Assembly: GCA_964416595.1 (NCBI GenBank)
Contig: CAYQES010000004.1
Location: forward strand, 76,962-140,961
Length of the DNA stretch: 64,000 bases
Source of the DNA: JAKFYM01 sp964416595
Lineage (GTDB): Bacteria; Bdellovibrionota; UBA1018; CAIPTA01
Direction: 5' to 3'
Part shown: piece after piece, positions 57,595 through 64,000 of the stretch
Numbering within the stretch: the stretch's first letter is position 1
Layout of the letters: every line of letters begins with the position of its first letter
Made by a program: the position numbers and the translations under genes
Notes under the pieces: model-generated
Told to the model about the DNA's origin: nothing
Database searches by the model: none
Seen by the model: only the letters and a program-made list of their open reading frames with translations

Positions 57595-58994
57595 TGACGG
57601 ATACCACCTACTAGATCGTAGGGGAGGGCTTCGGTGATTTCTACTTCCACGAGATCACCGGTGGTGGCATCGCCTTCGTTGATGAGCACTACGCCGTCGA
57701 TTTCTTGGGCTTGGCCGTACCAGCGGCCTTGCAAGAGGAGATCACTTTCCCGGGAAAGACCTTCCACTAAAACTTGCACCTTGCGACCAATCATTTTTTG
57801 GTTGTTCTCGAGGGAAATTCGCTGTTGGATTTCCATGAGCTCGTTGAATCTTTTTTGGATCACTTCTTCGGGCACTTGTCCGATTTTTTCCGCGAGTCGG
57901 AAAGAGGGAGTGTCTTCCTCGAGAGAATATTTAAACACGCCCACATGTTCTAAGCGAAGATCCAGCAACATTTGCCGTACGTTTTGAAACGATTCTTCAT
58001 CTTCCCCGGGGTGGCCCACGATGATGTTGGTGCGGAAAACTAAACCAGGGATACGGGCACGCATTTTTTCCACGAGGGCATAGATCTGCTCCCGGGTGAT
58101 CCGGCGGTTCATGAGTTTCAGTACTTTGTTATCGCCGTGTTGAAGAGGCATATCCACGTACTTTAGGATTTTTGGTTCCGTGGCCATGAGCTCGATCACT
58201 TCATCGGTGAAATTATCGGGATAAGCGTAGTGGAGGCGGATCCACTGGATACCGCTGATCTTTACGAGGGCCCTGAGGAGCATGGCCAGGGTTTCTTGGT
58301 AATCGTTTTCGATTCCATAGTGGGTGAGATCCTGGGCCACAAGATTGAGTTCTTTTACGCCGCTGGCGGCTAGATTTGTGGCTTCTTCTACGAGGGAAGC
58401 GATGGTGCGGGAGCGAACGCTATGACCACGAAGTTTTGGGATAATGCAGAAGGAACAGTTCCGCACGCAGCCTTCGGAAATTTTTAGGAAAGCCGAGTGG
58501 GCGGCGCCTGTATTCACCCGGGGGTGTTCCGAGGTGTGGATGAAAGTAGGAATATCCACGAAAGTTTTTTGTTTTAATTTTCCGAGGGCGCGCTTTTGCA
58601 AGAGCTCCACCACCCGGTGGTATTCGCCGGTGCCGATGAAGAGATCCACTTCGGGCATTTCTTTTTCTAAATCTTTGGCGTAGCGCTGGGCCATGCAGCC
58701 ACTCACCACGAGATTTTTAAGTGAGCCTTCTTCTTTTAGATCCGCCATCTCGAGGATGGTGTTGATGGATTCTTGTTTGGCAGCGTCGATGAAGGAGCAG
58801 GTGTTTACAATCACAGTATCCGCTTCTTGTGGATTTTCCGTGATGGTGAAACGGTTGGATTTTAAGAGACCGAGCATCACTTGGCTATCTACCAGGTTTT
58901 TGGGGCAACCTAAGGAAACGAAATAGACAGACGTGGCCTCTTGGCCGATGCCGGCTGGAGAGCTAGATTTTTTTTCCAACGTCTTTGTTACCAT
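57591..58994 (-). CDS. rimO: ribosomal protein S12 methylthiotransferase
   Basis: A 467-residue radical SAM enzyme adding a methylthio group to an Asp of ribosomal protein S12. Order: UPF0004 domain (VYFVSLGCPKNLVDSQVMLG), radical SAM domain with CxxxCxxC in CVRNCSFCIIPKLRG, and TRAM. RIHYAYPDNFTD-like LHYAYPDNFTDEVIE and MPLQHGDNKVLKLMNRR are RimO-type, whereas the MiaB copy is at 24958. The start shares one base with the yajQ stop. Full length. Confidence 0.94.
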   Translation of the reverse strand: MVTKTLEKKSSSPAGIGQEATSVYFVSLGCPKNLVDSQVMLGLLKSNRFTITENPQEADTVIVNTCSFIDAAKQESINTILEMADLKEEGSLKNLVVSGCMAQRYAKDLEKEMPEVDLFIGTGEYHRVVELLQKRALGKLKQKTFVDIPTFIHTSEHPRVNTGAAHSAFLKISEGCVRNCSFCIIPKLRGHSVRSRTIASLVEEATNLAASGVKELNLVAQDLTHYGIENDYQETLAMLLRALVKISGIQWIRLHYAYPDNFTDEVIELMATEPKILKYVDMPLQHGDNKVLKLMNRRITREQIYALVEKMRARIPGLVFRTNIIVGHPGEDEESFQNVRQMLLDLRLEHVGVFKYSLEEDTPSFRLAEKIGQVPEEVIQKRFNELMEIQQRISLENNQKMIGRKVQVLVEGLSRESDLLLQGRWYGQAQEIDGVVLINEGDATTGDLVEVEITEALPYDLVGGIRQ

Positions 58995-59485
58995 TAGCTT
59001 CTCATGTTCACGAACTGCACATCTACTTCGAGACTGGCGGCGCGCAGGTTCCGCATGGTGGCTTGGAGATCGTCGATACTTTTGGAAGTCACGCGCACTT
59101 GATCGTCCATCAACTGGGCTTGTACTTTGGATTTGGAGTCCTTGATGGTTTGCATGATTTTTTTGGCTTGTTCCTTATCGATGCCTTGTTGCACGGTGAT
59201 CACTTGGCGCACCTGACCGCCGGTGGCTTGCTCGATGGTGCCGTACTTAAGATTTTTGAGGGGCACGGAGCGTTTCACTAATTTCGATTGCAGAATATCT
59301 GTGGCGGCGGAGAGTTTGTAATCGTCGTCAGCCACGATCACGATTTCTTTGTCCTTCTGGCGCCACTCGATGGAAGTTTTGGCGTTTTTGAAATCGTAAC
59401 GCTGGGAAATTTCTTTGGTGGTTTGATTCACAGCATTGTCTAGCTCTTGAAAATTTACTTCAGAAACTACGTCGAATGAAGGCAT
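58994..59485 (-). CDS. yajQ: YajQ family nucleotide-binding protein
   Basis: A 163-residue protein of two ferredoxin-like domains. Marks are MPSFDVVSEVNFQELDNAVN at the start, RYDFKNAKTSIEWRQKDKEI and the end ASLEVDVQFVNMRS-like block. In Xanthomonas the homologue binds c-di-GMP and acts with a regulator; in E. coli it binds nucleotides. The start has AGGAG eight bases upstream, but that site lies in a 9-base hairpin (59488-59517), suggesting translational control. Its stop shares a base with rimO. Confidence 0.93.
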   Translation of the reverse strand: MPSFDVVSEVNFQELDNAVNQTTKEISQRYDFKNAKTSIEWRQKDKEIVIVADDDYKLSAATDILQSKLVKRSVPLKNLKYGTIEQATGGQVRQVITVQQGIDKEQAKKIMQTIKDSKSKVQAQLMDDQVRVTSKSIDDLQATMRNLRAASLEVDVQFVNMRS

Positions 59486-59487
59486 GG

Positions 59488-59517
59488 GGGTTTCTCCTAT
59501 TGCGGTGCGAGAAACCC
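59488..59517 (-). promoter_or_regulatory. hairpin covering the yajQ ribosome-binding site
   Basis: On the reverse strand GGGTTTCTC and GAGAAACCC form a perfect 9-base stem with a 12-base loop, ending 2 bases before the yajQ ATG. The right arm contains most of the AGGAG site, so the hairpin would hide it from the ribosome. A T-run precedes the stem, not follows it, so a terminator is less likely. Confidence 0.5.
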
Positions 59518-59524
59518 AAAAAAA

Positions 59525-60202
59525 TTAATTGCGGATGATTTCCGTATCGGCCGGGGGTTTAAACTCGAACAGCTGCGGAGGCAACTTAGCGCCTAAGGCT
59601 TGATTTTGCAAGGTGATTTTCGTTTTATTGCCGCTCTGCGCCTCAAGAATTAGCTCTTCTATCAAGTACTTAGAGCTCACTTTCAGGATCACCTGCTTAA
59701 GATCCCCCATGGCCTTTTTGGGTTTGAGGGTAAGTTCCGTGCCCGCTTCTTCCCCTTCTTTCACGGCAGGGAGGGCAGTTTCTTTTTCTACGGTGAATTC
59801 TTTTTCCAGGGGTGAGGCGCCCGTGAGGATGCGAAATAGGGGTTGTTTGCTTAGCTCCGTGGCTTTTCGTTCAATCACTTGGCCTTTGCCGGGCCCCCGG
59901 GCATCGGGGGTGAAATAGGAAACTTTTCGTCCGTTGGAAACCATGATGCTGGATTCAGGTTCATAGGTTTCCCAACGCACAAGATTGGGTTTGGCGAGCT
60001 TGATAGAGCCCTTGCTGGTTTTCGTGCGGGCGAGAGACGCTTGATAAACTTCTTGGATGAAATCCGCCTCGATGGAGGAGGTTTTTTTATAGGTTCCGTG
60101 CAGCTTGGCCAGGGAGAAGGCGCGCTTCTTTTCTACCTTGGCGGCATCGACTGCGTGGGTGGGAAGGGCGAAGGTGAGGGCTAAAAGGAGGAGGGCCTGC
60201 AT
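59525..60202 (-). CDS. lolA: LolA-like outer-membrane lipoprotein carrier protein
   Basis: A 225-residue periplasmic carrier that takes lipoproteins from the inner membrane to the outer membrane. Signal peptide MQALLLLALTFALPTHA. The family blocks are IEADFIQEVYQASLARTKTS, GSIKLAKPNLVRWETYEPES, then VSYFTPDARGPGKGQVIE and the ending LFEFKPPADTEIIR. It is typical LolA/LolA-like length. An extended -10 element lies directly upstream (60211-60219). It is followed by yajQ 39 bases later. Confidence 0.88.
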   Translation of the reverse strand: MQALLLLALTFALPTHAVDAAKVEKKRAFSLAKLHGTYKKTSSIEADFIQEVYQASLARTKTSKGSIKLAKPNLVRWETYEPESSIMVSNGRKVSYFTPDARGPGKGQVIERKATELSKQPLFRILTGASPLEKEFTVEKETALPAVKEGEEAGTELTLKPKKAMGDLKQVILKVSSKYLIEELILEAQSGNKTKITLQNQALGAKLPPQLFEFKPPADTEIIRN

Positions 60203-60210
60203 AGGTTCAT

Positions 60211-60219
60211 ACTATACCA
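60211..60219 (-). promoter_or_regulatory. extended -10 promoter element before lolA
   Basis: TGGTATAGT on the reverse strand fits TGn-TATAnT and ends 8 bases before the lolA ATG at 60202, so the transcript would have a very short or no leader. No ribosome site is seen in the gap. Confidence 0.45.
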
Positions 60220-60339
60220 GTGTTTTGGGGTCGCGCCCAGATACGTGCGGCTCGGAGGTTTATAGAGAGGGCTTGGCTAAGTAGCTGGTTCAAATGGCGA
60301 ACCGCGACTTCGCTGCGAAGTTGCTCTGCGTTGCGGGAT

Positions 60340-63300
60340 TTACGCCGAAGCGCTTAACTGAATGCTCACCATCTTAGAAACACCCGCGTCTTCCATGGTC
60401 ACGCCGTAGAGTTTATCGTTCAGCTCCATGGTGCGTTTATTGTGGGTGATGATGATGAACTGGGAGCGCTTAGACATTTCCCTCAAGAGCGCGTTGAAGC
60501 GGCCGATGTTGGCGTCGTCCAAGGGAGCATCCACCTCGTCGAGCAAGCAGAAGGGGCTTGGCTTCACGAGGAAGATCGCGAACAACAAGCTGATCGCCGT
60601 GAGGGTTTTTTCTCCCCCGGAGAGCAGATTGATGTTCTGGGCTTTTTTGCCGGGAGGCTGAGCCGTGATATCCACGCCGGTTTCCAGCATGTCTTCCGGA
60701 TTCGTGAGCGTGAGCTGGGCATGACCGCCGCCAAAAATCACGGGGAACACACGTTTGAACTGAGTGTTCACTTCTGTGAAGGCCCGCTCGAAGCGATCTT
60801 TGGAAACTTTGTTGATGCGGTCCACGGTGTCTTGCAGATCCGCCATGGCCTTTTCCAAATCCGCTTTTTGCGTGGAAAGAAGTTGGTAGCGATCCACGAT
60901 CGCTTCGTATTCTTCCACGGCGGCGGGGTTAACGTCGCCTAGCTTGCGGATTTTTTCACGTAGCAACATCACTTCGTTGTGGATTTCTTGGATCGTGTTT
61001 TCGCCAGCGTCGCGCAGAAGTTGCACTTGTTCCATGGTTTCGGGCATGAGGGCGTATTCTGCCAACACGATGCCATAGCGCTCGAAAGTGTTTTGTGCCA
61101 TCACGTCCCGCTCGCCGGAGAATTTTTGGTGCTCGAGACGTTTATTGAGCAAGGCATCTTTGATGGCCCGCTCTTGGTTGCTGTGATTTTGGGCGGCTGT
61201 GCGCTGTACTTCCACTTCATTGTTCAAGAGATCAAATTGCTCTTTAGCGGTGCGATAGTTCTGTTCCGCCTCCACTAGCTGCATGCGTAAACTTTCTTGT
61301 TGCCCCTGGAGGGATTCAATGCGCTCCTTGGTGCTGGCGGCGTCGCTTTGTTTGCGGCGGGTTTGCTCGAGCATATTCTCGATGCGGCTCTGATGCTGAG
61401 CGAGGGATTGCTGGTTTTGTTGTTTGCGGGTGTCGAGGCTCTTTTTCTGATCCGCGATATTGGCGGATTTCACGCGAGCATCCATCAATTCGTGCTGAGC
61501 AGCCTCGAGCACCAAGCGCAACTGCACCAAGGATTGCTGGAGATTTTCCACTTCCACTTGCAGCGCGCCTTTTTCCGTTTCGAGGGCAAAGATTTTTACG
61601 CGGGCTTCTTTTTCCGTGGCCTCAAGCTTTTCTTGTTCCGCTTGGAGACGAATCTCTTCCTGGGCAAATTTCGCGAGAGCCCGTTCAGCTTCGCTCAAGC
61701 GGGCTTGGAGGGATCCTTCTTCGGAAGCGAGCTGAGAAAGTTCGGTTTGTTTAGTGCGTAAATTTTCTTCTAGCTGGCGTTTTTGGTCTTCAAGATCTCG
61801 TAGGGCAGTTTCGATTTCCTGGATCTCAGCTTGCTTAGCTTCCAATTGCTGGGAGAGTTCGGTGAGTTTTTCCTGGAGCTCAGTGATTTCCCTGTTTCTG
61901 CCCACGTAGGAGCCGGAAACAGAGCTCTTATCTCCGCCTTCCATATACCAACCGCCCCGAAAGAGTTCGCCTTCTAGGGTAACAAAGCTGTGTTGCGGAT
62001 GAGTTTCCGATAAAGCGGCCGCGGCAGGAGCGGATTTCACCACGATCACATTGCCCGCAAGGTGATCGAGTAAGGCTTCCACGCCCTCGGCGCTATCGGC
62101 TTGGGCTTTTACAAATTGAGAGAGGGGGCCAACCACTTCGCTAGCGAATGCGGCATCTGGGTTGAAGCCAATATTTTCTTTACCCAAATTTTGCAGTTTC
62201 TTCGCATCCGCAAAAGAAGCTCTACCGCCGGAAGATTGTTTCAAGGCTTCGCCCAAAGCAGAATGCAATTGGGAGTCGTGGGTGATCACTAAATCGAGGG
62301 TGCGGCCGAGAGCCGTTTCCACGGCGGTTTCCATGCCTTTTTCCACTTGCAACATATCGGCGAGGGTGCCCCGCACGGCCGCTTGGAAATCTGCGCGCTC
62401 AGGCAAAATTTGTTGGAACACATTTTTCACGCCCTTGGAGGAATTCTCATGGCGGATCTTTTGATCCTCGAGGGTGCGGAGAGTTGTGCGGATGCGGGCT
62501 TGCTCAGAAGTGAGCCGCGCCACTTCCCGGCGGGCATCCTGCAGTTTTCTTTCGTGGCTTGTTACTGTATCAGCCAGGGCCAACTGCTCTGAGCGTAAGT
62601 TTTCCGTTTCCGAGCGAGCCGAATTCACGCGGGCTGCGGCACTTTCTTTTTCCCGAATGGCAACCTGGAGAAATTCTTCCCGCTCGGTTTTTTCTGAGGC
62701 TAGGCGACGCATAGATTCTTGCAGCTCTTGCAAACGCATTTCAGCAAAACTTGCGGAGCTTTTTACCCGCTCAAGCTCGGCGCCGGATTCATACAAACGC
62801 TTTTTAGCGCTTTCGGCTTTTTGTTCTGTGCTTTCGGCCTCTTGTTTTTTCTCGGCGGTCAAGGATTCTTGGGATTTGCGCAATTCTTCGGCCGCATTCA
62901 ATTGTTCTTCGATGGTGGCGCTTTCTTCGGCCAGGGCTTGGTGCTGGGCCGTGAGGCTTTCCACGAGGATTTGCTCTTCGGCGGAATCTTTTTCTAACTG
63001 TGCAAAGGACGCCAACAAATCTTCCAGGTTTTTCTGGGAATATTTTAAATCATTTTCGCAATTGTTGAGTTGGGTGCCGGAATCCATCCATTTTTGTTGG
63101 AACTCTTCGGAGATCTTGGAGGCCTGCGCGAGTTCCATGCGTTTCTGGGCAATTTGCACTTCAGCGGTTTCCCGGGCCGTAGCCAGGGCTGTATCTTCCA
63201 CGCTGAGGGCTTCGATTTCTTGCTCGAGGCCGCCCACGCGGTTGGAATGATCCTCCCACTTCAAGGCGTTGAAGCGGAGCTCGATATCCTGCAGTTTTTC

Positions 63301-64000
63301 TTTCCACTCTTTGTATTTTCGGGCCTTATCCGCCTGGCGCTCCATTTGGCGCTTCTGGGTTTCAAGCTCCGTGATTACATCCGTCACACGTAATAAGTTT
63401 TGTTGGGTGCCTTCCAGTTTCCGCATGGATTCCCGGCGGCGGGCTTTGTATTTCACGATGCCGGCCACTTCTTCGATCATGGTGCGGCGATCTTCGGGCT
63501 TAGCTTGCACGATCTTGGCGATCTGGCCCTGTTGGATGATGCTGTAACCCCGGGCGCCTACGCCCGTGTCCATAAATAATTCTTGGATATCCCGCAAACG
63601 GCAGGGAACTTTGTTGAGGAAATAATCGCTCTCGCCCGTGCGGTAGAGTTTCCGGGTGATGGCTACTTCCCTGGTGGGCAGGGTGGCGAAGCTTGCTTCA
63701 GCGGAAGCGGATGCGCCCGCTGGGGCGTTGGGACCGGAAATTTCTCCGGGCATATCGAGGATCAAAGTAACTTCGGCGAAATTGGCGGGAGGGGCTTTAT
63801 CGGCGCCGCTGAAAATCAAATCGTCCATGGATTGACCACGGAGGTGTCTCGCGTTTTGTTCTCCCATTACCCAGAAAAACGCATCCACCACGTTGGATTT
63901 ACCGCAGCCGTTGGGGCCCACGATACCGGTGATGCCGTCGTCGAAATGGATTACGGTTTTATCTTTAAATGATTTGAAGCCCTGCAGCTCCAAGCGCCGA
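60340..64000 (-). CDS. smc: chromosome segregation protein SMC (5' end outside the window)
   Basis: At least 1219 residues of the SMC ATPase; the first few codons lie beyond base 64000 (RRLELQGFKSFKDKTV begins the visible part). The head has Walker A GPNGCGKSNVVDAFFWVMGE, the Q-loop region, and at the other end the signature LLSGGEKTLTAISLLFAIFL with Walker B PSPFCLLDEVDAPLDD and FIIITHNKRTMEL. Two long coiled-coil arms flank a hinge of about 130 residues (GVKNVFQQILPERADFQAAV, then VVGPLSQFV and GGWYMEGGDKSS). It organises and separates chromosomes with ScpA and ScpB, which are not in the window. It is the first gene of a minus-strand run leading to lolA. Confidence 0.96.
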   Translation of the reverse strand, partial: RRLELQGFKSFKDKTVIHFDDGITGIVGPNGCGKSNVVDAFFWVMGEQNARHLRGQSMDDLIFSGADKAPPANFAEVTLILDMPGEISGPNAPAGASASAEASFATLPTREVAITRKLYRTGESDYFLNKVPCRLRDIQELFMDTGVGARGYSIIQQGQIAKIVQAKPEDRRTMIEEVAGIVKYKARRRESMRKLEGTQQNLLRVTDVITELETQKRQMERQADKARKYKEWKEKLQDIELRFNALKWEDHSNRVGGLEQEIEALSVEDTALATARETAEVQIAQKRMELAQASKISEEFQQKWMDSGTQLNNCENDLKYSQKNLEDLLASFAQLEKDSAEEQILVESLTAQHQALAEESATIEEQLNAAEELRKSQESLTAEKKQEAESTEQKAESAKKRLYESGAELERVKSSASFAEMRLQELQESMRRLASEKTEREEFLQVAIREKESAAARVNSARSETENLRSEQLALADTVTSHERKLQDARREVARLTSEQARIRTTLRTLEDQKIRHENSSKGVKNVFQQILPERADFQAAVRGTLADMLQVEKGMETAVETALGRTLDLVITHDSQLHSALGEALKQSSGGRASFADAKKLQNLGKENIGFNPDAAFASEVVGPLSQFVKAQADSAEGVEALLDHLAGNVIVVKSAPAAAALSETHPQHSFVTLEGELFRGGWYMEGGDKSSVSGSYVGRNREITELQEKLTELSQQLEAKQAEIQEIETALRDLEDQKRQLEENLRTKQTELSQLASEEGSLQARLSEAERALAKFAQEEIRLQAEQEKLEATEKEARVKIFALETEKGALQVEVENLQQSLVQLRLVLEAAQHELMDARVKSANIADQKKSLDTRKQQNQQSLAQHQSRIENMLEQTRRKQSDAASTKERIESLQGQQESLRMQLVEAEQNYRTAKEQFDLLNNEVEVQRTAAQNHSNQERAIKDALLNKRLEHQKFSGERDVMAQNTFERYGIVLAEYALMPETMEQVQLLRDAGENTIQEIHNEVMLLREKIRKLGDVNPAAVEEYEAIVDRYQLLSTQKADLEKAMADLQDTVDRINKVSKDRFERAFTEVNTQFKRVFPVIFGGGHAQLTLTNPEDMLETGVDITAQPPGKKAQNINLLSGGEKTLTAISLLFAIFLVKPSPFCLLDEVDAPLDDANIGRFNALLREMSKRSQFIIITHNKRTMELNDKLYGVTMEDAGVSKMVSIQLSASA

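Noticed and set aside
24958..58994. miaB and rimO as duplicates of one gene
   Set aside because: Both are methylthiotransferases but their signature blocks differ (CDNFCSYC with TTSHPKDF versus CVRNCSFC with YAYPDNFTD), so they are separate enzymes.
60304..60324. GCGACTTCGC-T-GCGAAGTTGC inverted repeat after smc
   Set aside because: The arms meet with almost no loop and no T-run follows, so it is not a convincing terminator; it may be chance.
1..64000. CRISPR arrays, rRNA genes, insertion sequences, prophage
   Set aside because: No regularly spaced direct repeats, rRNA sequence, transposase or phage structural gene was found on reading either strand.

Overview
The window is a gene-dense stretch (about 67 protein genes, 2 tRNAs, no gap above 300 bases without a gene) of a Gram-negative bacterial chromosome. 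LolA-, BamE- and OmpA-like envelope proteins, lipoproteins and an outer-membrane barrel show two membranes. A CarD-type regulator, an FHA-sigma54 activator, a PilZ protein, a degenerate histidine kinase, an S37 peptidase, a long plant-type FabI and many short secreted orphans point to the Bdellovibrionota or a neighbouring delta-proteobacterial lineage. That placement is an inference from gene content only. No plasmid, phage, transposase or CRISPR signal was seen.

Layout. 1-6 kb: secreted and accessory genes (partial zinc metalloprotease, OmpA-like protein behind a likely sigma54 promoter, S37 peptidase, acetyltransferase, four-helix-bundle protein, tRNA-Leu with stacked palindromes). 6-9.3 kb: FHA-sigma54 regulator, FliL-like protein, BamE-like lipoprotein. 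9.3-14 kb: accA-yicC-gmk-rel operon. 14-21 kb: minus-strand envelope and lipid genes (YdcF-like, RAMA domain, fabI, YceI, barrel), a CPBP protease homologue, tRNA-Gly, pgsA and a CaCA-like transporter. 21-27 kb: PilZ protein, then a tightly overlapping glpX / SRPBCC / basic protein / GcvH-like / degenerate kinase cluster, then miaB and a gamma carbonic anhydrase homologue. 27.6-40.7 kb: guaB, a degenerate-M50/cyclic-nucleotide protein, a GspG-like stub, guaA, dnaE, a CsgG/FlgT-like pair, an AI-2E transporter and lipB. 40.7-46.3 kb: an exported methyltransferase-like orphan, then the tight operon exonuclease-WYL / tdh / kbl / mutY. 46.3-51 kb: reductase, secreted orphans, squalene synthase, MFS exporter. 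51-55.4 kb: carD-gltX followed by three tandem exported paralogues. 55.5-64 kb: mltG, then smc-lolA-yajQ-rimO-hydrolase on the minus strand.

Together the genes cover core metabolism (purine nucleotides, fatty-acid initiation, threonine to glycine, gluconeogenic FBPase), replication and repair (DnaE, MutY, SMC), tRNA and ribosome modification (MiaB, RimO), (p)ppGpp signalling and envelope building. The most unusual material is a set of homologues that have lost a catalytic or cofactor residue (LipB-like without its lysine, GcvH-like without its lipoyl lysine, a kinase without its G1 box, an M50-like protein without HExxH, a CPBP protease without one histidine), an exonuclease-WYL fusion, the three exported paralogues attached to gltX that share an 81-base identical repeat, and several genes whose -10-like elements lie so close to the start codon that leaderless mRNAs are likely.
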